A stretch of DNA of 64,000 nucleotides from Pseudomonas saxonica (GTDB lineage Bacteria; Pseudomonadota; Gammaproteobacteria; Pseudomonadales; Pseudomonadaceae), in NCBI RefSeq assembly GCF_007858365.1, contig NZ_VFIO01000008.1, positions 124,001 through 188,000 of the forward strand, read 5' to 3'. Shown piece by piece: positions 7,974 through 16,671 of the stretch. The translations under genes were made by a program, and so were the position numbers. Position 1 is the first letter of the stretch, and each line of letters opens with the position of its first letter. Below the pieces are notes generated by a model. The model was given only the letters and a program-made list of their open reading frames with translations. It was not told the DNA's origin and made no database searches.

Positions 7974-9284
7974 ATGCAAGTTTCTGTTGAAAATACTTCT
8001 GCTCTTGAGCGCCGCATGAGCATCACCGTGCCAGCTGAGCGCATCGAGACCCAGGTCAACAAGCGTCTGCAGCAGACTGCCCAAAAGGCCAAGATCGCGG
8101 GCTTCCGCCCGGGCAAAGTTCCTATGAGCGTGATCCGTCAGCGTTATGAAGCTGATGCGCGCCAGGAAGCCGTGGGTGATGTCATCCAGGCGTCCTTCTA
8201 CGAAGCCGTTGTTGAGCAAAAGCTGAACCCTGCTGGCCAGCCTTCGGTAGAGCCAAAAGTGCTGGAGAAGGGCAAAGACCTGGAATACGTTGCCACTTTC
8301 GAAGTATTCCCTGAATTCGAAGTAACCGGTCTGGACACTATCGCTGTCGAGCGCCTGAGCGCCGAAGTGGCTGATGCCGACCTGGACAAAATGCTGGACG
8401 TGCTGCGCAAGCAGAACACCCGCTTTGAAGTCACTGATCGTGCCGCTCAGAACGAAGATCAACTGAACATTGATTTCGTTGGCAAGGTAGATGGCGAAGT
8501 TTTCGCTGGCGGTTCCGCCACCGGTACTCAGCTGGTTCTGGGTTCGGGCCGCATGATTCCTGGCTTCGAAGAAGGTCTGGTGGGTGCTAAAGCGGGCGAA
8601 GAGCGCGTTCTGACCCTGACTTTCCCTGAGGACTACCAGAATCTTGATCTGGCCGGCAAAACTGCCGAGTTCACTGTTAAGGTGAACACTGTTTCCGAGC
8701 CTAAGCTGCCTGAGCTGAACGAAGAGTTCTTCGCACAGTTCGGTATCAAGGAAACAGGTCTGGAAGGTTTCCGCACTGAAGTTCGTAAGAACATGGAGCG
8801 TGAGCTGCGCCAGGCAATCAAATCCAAGGTCAAGAATCAGGTAATGGAAGGCCTGTTGGCTGCCAACCCGATTGAAGTGCCAAAAGCACTGCTGTCGAGC
8901 GAAGTTGATCGTCTGCGCGTTCAGGCTGTTCAACAGTTTGGTGGCAACATCAAACCTGATCAGCTGCCGGCTGAGCTGTTCGAAGAACAAGCCAAGCGCC
9001 GTGTAGTGCTGGGCCTGATCGTGGCTGAAGTGGTCAAGCAATTCGACCTCAAGCCTGACGAAGATCGCGTTCGCGAAATGATTCAGGAAATGGCTTCCGC
9101 TTACCAGGAGCCTGAGCAGGTTGTAGCTTGGTACTACAAAAATGATCAGCAATTGAACGAGGTTCGTTCGGTTGTGCTGGAAGAGCAAGTTGTGGATACT
9201 GTTCTGCAGAAGGCTAAGGTGACCGATAAAGCGGTCTCTTACGAAGAAGCAGTCAAGCCGGTAGAAGCACCACAAGCCGACTGA
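7974..9284 (+). CDS. tig: Trigger factor
   Basis: Trigger factor is the ribosome-bound chaperone and prolyl isomerase that meets nascent chains. The protein has 436 residues from the ATG at 7974, which follows the ribosome site GAGGAA; longer in-frame starts upstream lack family similarity. The N-terminal ribosome-docking part contains GFRPGKVP, the middle FKBP-like domain has FVGKVDGEVFAGG, and a long helical C-terminal chaperone domain follows. It heads the tig-clpP-clpX-lon block, the classic order in proteobacteria. Confidence 0.97.
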   Translation: MQVSVENTSALERRMSITVPAERIETQVNKRLQQTAQKAKIAGFRPGKVPMSVIRQRYEADARQEAVGDVIQASFYEAVVEQKLNPAGQPSVEPKVLEKGKDLEYVATFEVFPEFEVTGLDTIAVERLSAEVADADLDKMLDVLRKQNTRFEVTDRAAQNEDQLNIDFVGKVDGEVFAGGSATGTQLVLGSGRMIPGFEEGLVGAKAGEERVLTLTFPEDYQNLDLAGKTAEFTVKVNTVSEPKLPELNEEFFAQFGIKETGLEGFRTEVRKNMERELRQAIKSKVKNQVMEGLLAANPIEVPKALLSSEVDRLRVQAVQQFGGNIKPDQLPAELFEEQAKRRVVLGLIVAEVVKQFDLKPDEDRVREMIQEMASAYQEPEQVVAWYYKNDQQLNEVRSVVLEEQVVDTVLQKAKVTDKAVSYEEAVKPVEAPQAD

Positions 9285-9308
9285 TTTCTGACTCGTTGGA
9301 AAACACAA

Positions 9309-9338
9309 CCATAAGCCAGCCTCGAGCTGGCTTATGCG
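9309..9338 (+). terminator. Hairpin between tig and clpP
   Basis: ATAAGCCAGC pairs perfectly with GCTGGCTTAT (9311-9335), but only a weak T tract follows. It is likely a partial terminator or mRNA-stabilising stem. Confidence 0.6.
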
Positions 9339-9375
9339 TATTTCAGACAAGACTATTTGGGAGTGACTGCCGGAC

Positions 9376-10017
9376 ATGTCCCGCAATTCTTATATTCAGC
9401 AGAACTCTGACATCCACGCCGCTGGCGGCCTGGTCCCGATGGTTGTTGAGCAGTCTGCCCGTGGCGAGCGCTCCTACGACATTTATTCGCGCCTCCTGAA
9501 GGAGCGGATCATCTTCCTGGTAGGCCCTGTCGAAGATTACATGGCCAACCTGGTGGCGGCGCAGCTGTTGTTCCTTGAAGCCGAAAACCCGGACAAGGAC
9601 ATCCATCTCTACATCAACTCACCGGGCGGTTCGGTGACTGCGGGCATGTCGATCTACGACACCATGCAGTTCATCAAGCCGGACGTGTCGACCATCTGTA
9701 TTGGTCAAGCCTGCAGCATGGGTGCTTTCCTGCTGGCTGGCGGCGCACCGGGTAAGCGTCACTGCCTGCCTAACTCGCGCATGATGATTCACCAGCCGTT
9801 GGGCGGTTTCCAGGGGCAGGCGTCGGATATCGACATTCATGCCAAAGAAATCCTCAACATCCGTCATCGCTTGAACTCGCTGTTGGCTCACCACACCGGT
9901 CAGCCTCTGGAGACTATTGAGCGTGACACCGAGCGTGACAATTTCATGAGCGCTGAGCGTGCAACCGAATATGGTTTGATCGACTCTGTGTTCAGCAAGC
10001 GTCAAATGCCCGCTTAA
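9376..10017 (+). CDS. clpP: ATP-dependent Clp protease proteolytic subunit
   Basis: ClpP is the serine peptidase that forms a double heptamer barrel and degrades proteins fed by ClpX or ClpA. It has 213 residues with a short N-terminal propeptide. The catalytic triad is visible: S114 in GQACSMGAF, H139 in MMIHQPLGG and D188 in ERDTERDNF. It lies 90 bases after tig and 106 bases before its partner clpX. Confidence 0.98.
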   Translation: MSRNSYIQQNSDIHAAGGLVPMVVEQSARGERSYDIYSRLLKERIIFLVGPVEDYMANLVAAQLLFLEAENPDKDIHLYINSPGGSVTAGMSIYDTMQFIKPDVSTICIGQACSMGAFLLAGGAPGKRHCLPNSRMMIHQPLGGFQGQASDIDIHAKEILNIRHRLNSLLAHHTGQPLETIERDTERDNFMSAERATEYGLIDSVFSKRQMPA

Positions 10018-10053
10018 GTAGCTCAAATGTAGGTGGTTGGGGTTTCCGGCCAC

Positions 10054-10077
10054 CTGCGGGCTTGAAAAAGCCCGCAG
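10054..10077 (+). terminator. Hairpin between clpP and clpX
   Basis: CTGCGGGC pairs with GCCCGCAG around an A-rich loop. No T run follows, so it is probably an attenuating or stabilising stem. Confidence 0.5.
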
Positions 10078-10123
10078 TTGCCTTCATCTTGTGTTGCAAG
10101 CCTATCGGATTTGGATCGATCGA

Positions 10124-11407
10124 ATGACTGACACCCGCAACGGCGAGGACAACGGCAAATTGCTCTATTGCTCCTTCTGTGGCAAAAGCCAGCATGAAGT
10201 GCGCAAATTGATTGCCGGCCCCTCGGTCTTTATCTGCGACGAATGCGTCGACCTGTGCAATGACATCATCCGTGAGGAGGTGCAGGAAGCCCAGGCCGAA
10301 AGCAGCGCGCATAAATTACCTTCGCCAAAAGAAATCAGCGGCATCCTTGATCAATACGTCATTGGTCAGGAACGTGCCAAAAAGGTTTTGGCTGTAGCGG
10401 TGTACAACCACTACAAGCGCCTCAACCAGCGCGACAAGAAGAACGACGACGTCGAGCTCGGCAAAAGTAACATTTTGCTGATTGGCCCTACCGGCTCGGG
10501 TAAAACCCTGTTGGCAGAGACCTTGGCGCGTCTGCTGAATGTACCGTTCACCATTGCTGATGCAACCACGCTGACTGAAGCGGGTTACGTCGGTGAAGAC
10601 GTGGAAAACATCATTCAGAAGCTGCTTCAGAAATGCGATTACGACGTCGAGAAGGCCCAGATGGGCATTGTCTACATCGATGAGATCGACAAGATTTCAC
10701 GCAAGTCTGATAACCCTTCCATCACCCGTGATGTTTCCGGTGAAGGTGTGCAGCAAGCATTGCTGAAACTGATTGAAGGCACAGTGGCTTCCGTACCGCC
10801 TCAAGGTGGTCGTAAGCACCCGCAGCAGGAATTCTTGCAGGTTGATACCCGCAATATTCTGTTTATCTGTGGTGGTGCGTTCTCGGGCCTTGAGAAAGTT
10901 GTTCAGGCTCGCTCCACGCGTGGTGGCATTGGTTTCAGTGCTGAAGTGCGCAGCAAGGAAGAAGGCAAGAAGGTTGGCGAGTCACTGCGTGAAGTCGAGC
11001 CTGACGATTTGGTCAAGTTTGGTCTGATCCCTGAATTTGTCGGTCGTCTCCCTGTGTTGGCGACGTTGGATGAGTTGGATGAAGAAGCGTTAATGCAGAT
11101 TCTGACTGAGCCTAAAAACGCGCTGACCAAGCAGTACGGCAAACTGTTCGAGATGGAAGGTGTTGATCTCGAATTCCGTACTGACGCTTTGAAAGCCGTG
11201 GCCAAGCGTGCGCTTGAGCGTAAGACTGGCGCACGGGGCCTGCGTTCGATCCTTGAAGGCGTGCTGCTCGACACCATGTATGAAATCCCCTCGCAGTCCG
11301 AGGTGAGTAAAGTGGTGATCGACGAAAGCGTTATTGAAGGTAAGTCCAAACCGTTGTTGATTTACGAAAACAACGAAGCGACTGCAAAGGCTGCACCTGA
11401 CGCGTAA
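10124..11407 (+). CDS. clpX: ATP-dependent protease ATPase subunit ClpX
   Basis: ClpX is the hexameric AAA+ unfoldase that selects substrates for ClpP. The protein has 427 residues from the ATG at 10124 (MTDTRNGEDNG). An N-terminal zinc-binding domain starts with C16 and C19 (YCSFCGKS) and continues with ICDECVDLC. Walker A is GPTGSGKT at 121-128, Walker B is VYIDEIDK, and the RGLRSILE sensor region is near the C-terminus. Confidence 0.98.
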   Translation: MTDTRNGEDNGKLLYCSFCGKSQHEVRKLIAGPSVFICDECVDLCNDIIREEVQEAQAESSAHKLPSPKEISGILDQYVIGQERAKKVLAVAVYNHYKRLNQRDKKNDDVELGKSNILLIGPTGSGKTLLAETLARLLNVPFTIADATTLTEAGYVGEDVENIIQKLLQKCDYDVEKAQMGIVYIDEIDKISRKSDNPSITRDVSGEGVQQALLKLIEGTVASVPPQGGRKHPQQEFLQVDTRNILFICGGAFSGLEKVVQARSTRGGIGFSAEVRSKEEGKKVGESLREVEPDDLVKFGLIPEFVGRLPVLATLDELDEEALMQILTEPKNALTKQYGKLFEMEGVDLEFRTDALKAVAKRALERKTGARGLRSILEGVLLDTMYEIPSQSEVSKVVIDESVIEGKSKPLLIYENNEATAKAAPDA

Positions 11408-11441
11408 GTGTATTACTGCTTATTGCACGTGACGTGTTGAC

Positions 11442-11467
11442 GAAGGGGCCTACGGGCCCCTTTGTTT
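11442..11467 (+). terminator. Rho-independent terminator after clpX
   Basis: AGGGGCC pairs with GGCCCCT around the loop TACG, and TTTGTTTTT follows. It separates the clp genes from lon. Confidence 0.9.
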
Positions 11468-11483
11468 TTCCTGTCGCTAAACG

Positions 11484-11513
11484 CTTGTTTTTTTTCGGAA
11501 CTGCCCCCATCTT
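11484..11513 (+). promoter_or_regulatory. Probable sigma-32 (RpoH) promoter of lon
   Basis: CTTGTTT (11484-11490) and CCCCATCTT (11505-11513) are spaced by 14 bases. This matches the heat-shock consensus CTTGAAA-N(11-14)-CCCCATNT and lies about 60 bases before the lon start. lon is a known RpoH target in related bacteria; use here is inferred. Confidence 0.7.
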
Positions 11514-11570
11514 GGCTTCAAGCTTATATCCATCTGATTACGGCCTTATGGCCGCCGTAGAGGCGAAATC

Positions 11571-13967
11571 ATGAAGACAACCATCGAATTGCCTCTCCTG
11601 CCATTGCGTGATGTTGTGGTTTATCCGCACATGGTTATCCCACTGTTCGTGGGACGCGAGAAATCGATCGAGGCCCTTGAGGCTGCGATGACGGGCGACA
11701 AGCAAATTTTGCTGTTGGCTCAAAAAAATCCTGCTGACGACGATCCGGGTGAAGACGCGCTCTATCGTGTCGGTACCATTGCTACCGTTTTGCAATTGCT
11801 CAAGCTGCCTGACGGTACGGTTAAGGTGCTGGTTGAGGGCGAGCAGCGTGGTGCTGTGGAGCAATTTGGTCAGGCTGACGGCTATCTGAGCGCGCAAGTC
11901 TCTTTGATTGATGAAGTGGCCGCCCCTGAGCGTGAATCCGAAGTCTTTGTCCGTAGCCTGATCTCGCAGTTTGAGCAGTACGTGCAGCTGGGCAAGAAAG
12001 TCCCGGCGGAAGTGCTGTCATCGCTCAACAGCATCGATGAGCCGAGCCGTCTGGTCGATACGATGGCCGCCCACATGGCGCTGAAGATCGAACAGAAACA
12101 GGAAATCCTTGAGATTCTCGACCTGCAAGCCCGGGTTGAGCATGTCCTGGCGTTGCTCGACGCTGAAATCGACTTGCTGCAAGTTGAAAAACGCATCCGT
12201 GGCCGTGTCAAAAAGCAAATGGAGCGCAGCCAGCGCGAGTACTACCTGAATGAGCAGATGAAGGCTATTCAGAAAGAGCTGGGTGACGGTGACGAAGGTC
12301 ACAACGAAATCGAAGAGCTGAAAAAGCGAATCGATGCGGCAGGCTTGCCTAAAGACGCCATGGCCAAGGCCCAGGCTGAGCTGAACAAGCTCAAGCAGAT
12401 GTCGCCAATGTCCGCTGAAGCCACTGTGGTGCGTTCCTACATCGATTGGTTGGTACAGGTGCCGTGGAAGGCGCAGAGCAAGGTTCGCCTTGATCTCAAG
12501 CGTGCCGAAGACATTCTTGACGCTGACCACTATGGTCTGGAGGAAGTTAAAGAACGGATTCTCGAATACCTCGCTGTGCAAAAGCGCGTGAAGAAGATTC
12601 GTGGCCCGGTTCTGTGTCTTGTAGGTCCTCCTGGTGTCGGTAAAACCTCTCTTGCAGAGTCTATTGCCCACGCAACAAACAGAAAGTTCGTACGCATGGC
12701 TTTGGGTGGCGTGCGTGATGAAGCCGAAATACGCGGCCATCGTCGTACCTACATAGGTTCGATGCCGGGTAGATTGATTCAAAAAATGACAAAAGTAGGC
12801 GTGCGCAATCCGCTGTTCTTGCTCGATGAAATCGACAAGATGGGCAGCGACATGCGCGGCGATCCCGCTTCTGCATTGCTTGAAGTGCTTGATCCGGAAC
12901 AGAACCACAACTTCAATGATCATTACCTTGAGGTCGACTACGACCTGTCTGACGTAATGTTCCTGTGTACCTCGAACTCGATGAATATTCCGCCGGCGTT
13001 GCTGGACCGGATGGAAGTCATTCGACTGCCGGGTTACACCGAAGATGAAAAAATCAACATCGCTGTCAAATACCTCGCACCCAAGCAAATTGAGGCCAAC
13101 GGCCTGAAGAAAGGGGAGCTGGCGTTCGACAACGAAGCCATCCGCGACATCATTCGTTACTACACACGTGAAGCGGGTGTGCGAGGTCTTGAGCGCCAGA
13201 TTGCGAAGGTTTGTCGTAAGGCAGTCAAAGAGCACGCTATGGAAAAACGCTTCGCCGTCACGGTGACGCCTGAGCTTCTGGAGCACTTCCTGGGTGTAAG
13301 AAAATTCAGCTATGGCTTGGCTGAGCAGGAAGACCAGATCGGTCAAGTGACCGGTTTGGCGTGGACGCAGGTTGGCGGCGAATTGCTGACTATCGAAGCC
13401 GCAGTTGTGCCAGGCAAGGGTCAGTTGATCAAGACTGGATCGCTTGGCGATGTGATGCTGGAGTCCATTACCGCTGCACTGACTGTGGTTCGTAGTCGTG
13501 CGAAAAGCCTCGGTATCCCATTGGATTTCCACGAGAAACGCGATATTCACATCCACATGCCGGAAGGCGCGACACCTAAGGATGGACCGAGCGCGGGTGT
13601 CGGTATGTGCACCGCTTTAGTCTCTGCTTTGACGCTGATTCCGGTACGCGCCGATGTTGCGATGACAGGTGAAATTACGCTGCGGGGCCAGGTTCTGGCT
13701 ATCGGGGGCTTGAAGGAAAAACTGCTGGCTGCTCACCGAGGCGGTATAAAAACAGTCATTATTCCTGAAGAAAACGTTCGCGATCTGAAGGAAATTCCTG
13801 ACAACATAAAACAGGATCTTCAGATCAAACCGGTTAAATGGATTGACGAGGTCCTGCAAATTGCGCTGCAATACGCGCCGGAGCCCTTGCCGGATGTGGC
13901 TCCCGAGATTGTTGCCAAGGACGACAAGCGAGAGTCTGACTCTAAGGAAAGAATTAGCACGCATTAA
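11571..13967 (+). CDS. lon: ATP-dependent protease Lon
   Basis: Lon is the homo-oligomeric AAA+ serine protease that removes misfolded and regulatory proteins. The 798-residue protein has the N-terminal substrate-binding domain (LPLLPLRDVVVYPHM), Walker A GPPGVGKT at 352-359, and a C-terminal peptidase with the catalytic serine S674 in KDGPSAGVGM and the partner lysine in GGLKEKLLAAHRGG. It stands alone behind a heat-shock-type promoter and is followed by hupB. Confidence 0.98.
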   Translation: MKTTIELPLLPLRDVVVYPHMVIPLFVGREKSIEALEAAMTGDKQILLLAQKNPADDDPGEDALYRVGTIATVLQLLKLPDGTVKVLVEGEQRGAVEQFGQADGYLSAQVSLIDEVAAPERESEVFVRSLISQFEQYVQLGKKVPAEVLSSLNSIDEPSRLVDTMAAHMALKIEQKQEILEILDLQARVEHVLALLDAEIDLLQVEKRIRGRVKKQMERSQREYYLNEQMKAIQKELGDGDEGHNEIEELKKRIDAAGLPKDAMAKAQAELNKLKQMSPMSAEATVVRSYIDWLVQVPWKAQSKVRLDLKRAEDILDADHYGLEEVKERILEYLAVQKRVKKIRGPVLCLVGPPGVGKTSLAESIAHATNRKFVRMALGGVRDEAEIRGHRRTYIGSMPGRLIQKMTKVGVRNPLFLLDEIDKMGSDMRGDPASALLEVLDPEQNHNFNDHYLEVDYDLSDVMFLCTSNSMNIPPALLDRMEVIRLPGYTEDEKINIAVKYLAPKQIEANGLKKGELAFDNEAIRDIIRYYTREAGVRGLERQIAKVCRKAVKEHAMEKRFAVTVTPELLEHFLGVRKFSYGLAEQEDQIGQVTGLAWTQVGGELLTIEAAVVPGKGQLIKTGSLGDVMLESITAALTVVRSRAKSLGIPLDFHEKRDIHIHMPEGATPKDGPSAGVGMCTALVSALTLIPVRADVAMTGEITLRGQVLAIGGLKEKLLAAHRGGIKTVIIPEENVRDLKEIPDNIKQDLQIKPVKWIDEVLQIALQYAPEPLPDVAPEIVAKDDKRESDSKERISTH

Positions 13968-13990
13968 TATGGCTTTGCCTGAAGGGCTTG

Positions 13991-14019
13991 TTGACGCTGT
14001 TTAGAGCCCTTGTTATAAA
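13991..14019 (+). promoter_or_regulatory. Sigma-70 promoter of hupB
   Basis: TTGACG (13991-13996) and TATAAA (14014-14019) are separated by 17 bases. The predicted start near 14026 gives hupB a leader of about 90 bases. Confidence 0.7.
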
Positions 14020-14114
14020 GCGGCTCATGCAGTCTCAATAAGCGCTTCAGCAGTCGTCTTGCTTTTTACCAAAAACTTTAGAAACATACTCAAATAGATA
14101 TAAGGGGACTTAGA

Positions 14115-14387
14115 GTGAACAAGTCGGAACTGATTGATGCTATCGCTGCATCTGCTGATATCCCGAAAGCTGCAGCCGGCCGTGCGCTGGACGCAGTAAT
14201 CGAATCCGTCACTGGCGCTCTAAAGGCTGGCGACTCAGTGGTACTGGTTGGTTTTGGTACTTTTTCTGTGACTGATCGTCCTGCTCGCACGGGCCGTAAC
14301 CCACAGACTGGCGAAGCGCTGAAAATCGCAGCTGCCAAAAAACCAGGCTTCAAAGCCGGTAAAGCACTGAAAGAAGCCGTTAACTAA
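14115..14387 (+). CDS. hupB: DNA-binding protein HU-beta
   Basis: HU is a small histone-like dimer that bends and compacts DNA. The protein has 90 residues from a GTG start at 14115, preceded by AAGGGG. The HU signature GFGTFSVTDRPARTGRNPQT forms the DNA-embracing arm, ending in the lysine-rich AAKKPGFKAGKALKEAV. Position between lon and ppiD is the conserved order in pseudomonads. Confidence 0.97.
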   Translation: MNKSELIDAIAASADIPKAAAGRALDAVIESVTGALKAGDSVVLVGFGTFSVTDRPARTGRNPQTGEALKIAAAKKPGFKAGKALKEAVN

Positions 14388-14441
14388 GTTTCTGCAACAC
14401 TTTTTACCCAACCGGGTCAGGCGCACGCCAGGCTTGGCAGC

Positions 14442-14518
14442 GGAGCGGTAGTGCAGTCGATGGCAACATTGGCAGGTCACACCGGGGGTCGCGGGTTCGA
14501 GCCCGGTCCGCTCCGCCA
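14442..14518 (+). tRNA. tRNA-Asp-like gene (anticodon GTC), possibly defective
   Basis: The acceptor stem is perfect (GGAGCGG with CCGCTCC) and the gene ends in G-CCA, with GTC in anticodon position (14476-14478), so it is clearly related to tRNA-Asp. The anticodon loop reads AGGTCAC instead of CTGTCAC, so the near-universal U33 is replaced by G. The anticodon stem (TTGGC/ACCGG) has two wobble pairs and a C-A mismatch, the D stem (GTGC/CAAC) has two mismatches, and the T stem has a G-G clash. It may be a pseudo-tRNA or a specialised tRNA-like molecule. A terminator follows at once. Confidence 0.65.
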
Positions 14519-14525
14519 GTTAAGA

Positions 14526-14554
14526 AAAGGCGCATCCTCGGATGCGCCTTTCTT
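14526..14554 (+). terminator. Terminator after the tRNA-Asp-like gene
   Basis: The perfect 12-bp stem AAAGGCGCATCC/GGATGCGCCTTT around TC is followed by a pyrimidine tract. Confidence 0.9.
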
Positions 14555-14616
14555 CTATCCGGACTCTACCCACGCTCCACGGTTGCTCATTGTGCAAGAC
14601 CGTTTCTGGGGGAAGC

Positions 14617-16488
14617 ATGCTGCAAAATATCAGGGACAATTCACAAGGCTGGATTGCCAAGACCATCATCGGAGTCATCGTCGCGTTAATGGCGTTGACC
14701 GGTTTCGATGCCATTTTTCAAGCCACCTCAACCAGCAAGGATGCGGCCAAGGTTAACGGCGAAGAGATCACGCAAGTTGAGCTGAGTCAGGCTGTCGACA
14801 TGCAACGTCGTCAGCTGATGCAACAGCTTGGCAAGGATTTCGATGCTTCACTGCTCGATGAAAAAATGCTGCGTGAAGCGGCCCTTAAAGGGTTGATTGA
14901 TCGCAAGCTGCTGTTGCAGGGCGCTAATAACGCGAAGTTCTCCTTCTCTGAAGCGGCTCTGGATCAAGTGATCCTGCAGACGCCTGAGTTTCAGGAGAAC
15001 GGTCAGTTCAGCCCTGAACGATTTGATCAGGTGATTCGTCAGCTGGGTTACGGTCGTCTGCAATTCCGCGAAATGCTGGGCCAGGAAATGCTGATCGGTC
15101 AACTGCGTGCCGGTTTGGCCGGCAGTGGGTTTGTGACCGATGAGCAAGTGAACGCTTTTGCCCGTCTCGATAAACAAACCCGTGATTTCGCCTCGCTGAA
15201 CATCAAAGCCGACCCGGCTGCGGTGAAAGTGAGCGACGATGAAATCAAGGCGTATTACGACGAGCATGCCAAGGAATTCATGACGCCCGATCAGGTCGTG
15301 ATCGACTACATCGAGTTGAAGAAGTCCTCCTTCTTTGATCAGGTAGCGGTCAAGGACGATGAGCTGCAAGCGCTTTATCAGAAGGAAATTGCCAACCTGG
15401 CTGAGCAACGCCGCGCTGCGCACATCCTGATTGAAGTCAATGACAAGGTCAGCGACGAACAAGCCAAAGCCAAGATCGCTGAGATTCAGCAGCGTCTGGC
15501 CAAGGGTGAAAGCTTCGAGGCCCTGGCCAAAGAGTTCTCGCAAGACCCGGGCTCTGCTGCCAATGGCGGTGATTTGGGCTTCGCTGGAACAGGTGTTTAC
15601 GATCCTGTGTTTGAAGCAGCTGTTTATGCGTTGAAACAGGATCAGGTGTCGGAGCCGGTTCGCACCAGCTTTGGCTATCACCTGATCAAGTTGCTGGGCG
15701 TTGAAGCGCCTGAAGTACCAAGCTTTGCCAGCCTGAAAGACAAGCTGACGCGTGACTTGAAAACCCAGCAGGTTGAGCGCCTCTTTGTGGATGCGACCAA
15801 GCAGTTGGAAGACTCTGCGTTTGAAGCGTCTGACCTGGCTCAGCCGGCACAAGATCTCAAGTTGACCGTGCATACCTCCGAGCCGTTTGGTCGTCAGGGC
15901 GGCAAGGGCATTGCAGCTAATCGTGACGTCATCCAGGCTGCTTTCAGCACTGAGGTGATGGATGAGGGTGCCAACAGCACCGCGATCGAACTCGATCCTG
16001 AGACTGTCGTAGTGTTGCGTGTCAAAGAGCATCACAAGCCTGAGCAATTGCCTCTTGAAGCTGTGTCCGAAAGCATTCGTGCGCAATTGGTCAAGGAGCA
16101 CGCCAGCTCGGCAGCGAAAACGCGTGCTGATGAAATCATCAAAGAGCTGCGCGATGGCAAGCTGCCGTTGAATCAGCCTGTTGATGGTCAGTCGTGGAAG
16201 GTTCAGGAAGCAGCTGCACGTGGGCAGGAGGGTATTGACCCGGCTGTACTGCAGGCGGTCTTCCGTATGCCTAAGCCTGTCGCCGCTGACAAGCCTACGT
16301 TTGCCAGTGTGACGTTGGCCGATGGCACCGTTGTTGTACTGCGCCTCAATGGCGTCAACGATGCTGCGAAGCCGACTGAAGAAGAGAAAGCAGACTACCG
16401 TCGCTATCTCTCCTCGCGTGCAGGTCAGCAAGATTTTGCCGCGTACCGCAAGCAGTTGGAAAACGAAGCCAAGGTTGAGCGCTACTAA
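14617..16488 (+). CDS. ppiD: Periplasmic folding chaperone PpiD (SurA/parvulin family)
   Basis: PpiD is an inner-membrane-anchored periplasmic chaperone that meets secreted proteins leaving the Sec translocon. The ATG at 14617 gives 623 residues beginning MLQNIRDNSQGW; an upstream in-frame start would run through the terminator. A membrane anchor spans about 12-34 (TIIGVIVALMALTGF). A SurA-type N-terminal domain follows, then a parvulin domain at about 265-365 (AAHILIEV to FGYHLIKLL), then a long C-terminal domain. A strong terminator ends the gene. Confidence 0.95.
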   Translation: MLQNIRDNSQGWIAKTIIGVIVALMALTGFDAIFQATSTSKDAAKVNGEEITQVELSQAVDMQRRQLMQQLGKDFDASLLDEKMLREAALKGLIDRKLLLQGANNAKFSFSEAALDQVILQTPEFQENGQFSPERFDQVIRQLGYGRLQFREMLGQEMLIGQLRAGLAGSGFVTDEQVNAFARLDKQTRDFASLNIKADPAAVKVSDDEIKAYYDEHAKEFMTPDQVVIDYIELKKSSFFDQVAVKDDELQALYQKEIANLAEQRRAAHILIEVNDKVSDEQAKAKIAEIQQRLAKGESFEALAKEFSQDPGSAANGGDLGFAGTGVYDPVFEAAVYALKQDQVSEPVRTSFGYHLIKLLGVEAPEVPSFASLKDKLTRDLKTQQVERLFVDATKQLEDSAFEASDLAQPAQDLKLTVHTSEPFGRQGGKGIAANRDVIQAAFSTEVMDEGANSTAIELDPETVVVLRVKEHHKPEQLPLEAVSESIRAQLVKEHASSAAKTRADEIIKELRDGKLPLNQPVDGQSWKVQEAAARGQEGIDPAVLQAVFRMPKPVAADKPTFASVTLADGTVVVLRLNGVNDAAKPTEEEKADYRRYLSSRAGQQDFAAYRKQLENEAKVERY

Positions 16489-16507
16489 GCGTTCTGCCTG
16501 CTTCACT

Positions 16508-16541
16508 AAAAATGGCCGCTCTTTGAGCGGCCATTTTTTTT
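16508..16541 (+). terminator. Rho-independent terminator after ppiD
   Basis: AAATGGCCGCT pairs with AGCGGCCATTT and is followed by eight T residues. Confidence 0.95.
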
Positions 16542-16613
16542 GCATGCTTTTATCTTTTACCCTTATTCCTGTAGCAGGGACGAGGAGTAACAGTTTCACT
16601 GTCTGATAAATGC

Positions 16614-16650
16614 AAAACGCCCGGTGCATAGACTGCACCGGGCGTTTTGA
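16614..16650 (-). terminator. Terminator after fabI
   Basis: The perfect stem AAAACGCCCGGTGC/GCACCGGGCGTTTT lies just past the fabI stop on the minus strand and gives a T run in that direction. Confidence 0.9.
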
Positions 16651-16671
16651 GAAGCGGCTTTAACGAAGGGT

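Noticed and set aside
14848..16638. 596-codon open frame on the minus strand opposite ppiD
   Set aside because: It mirrors the ppiD reading frame, crosses the ppiD terminator, has no family-like composition and is a codon-bias shadow. The same holds for long minus frames opposite lon (12018-13556), tig (7947-9386) and glnS (2694-3482).
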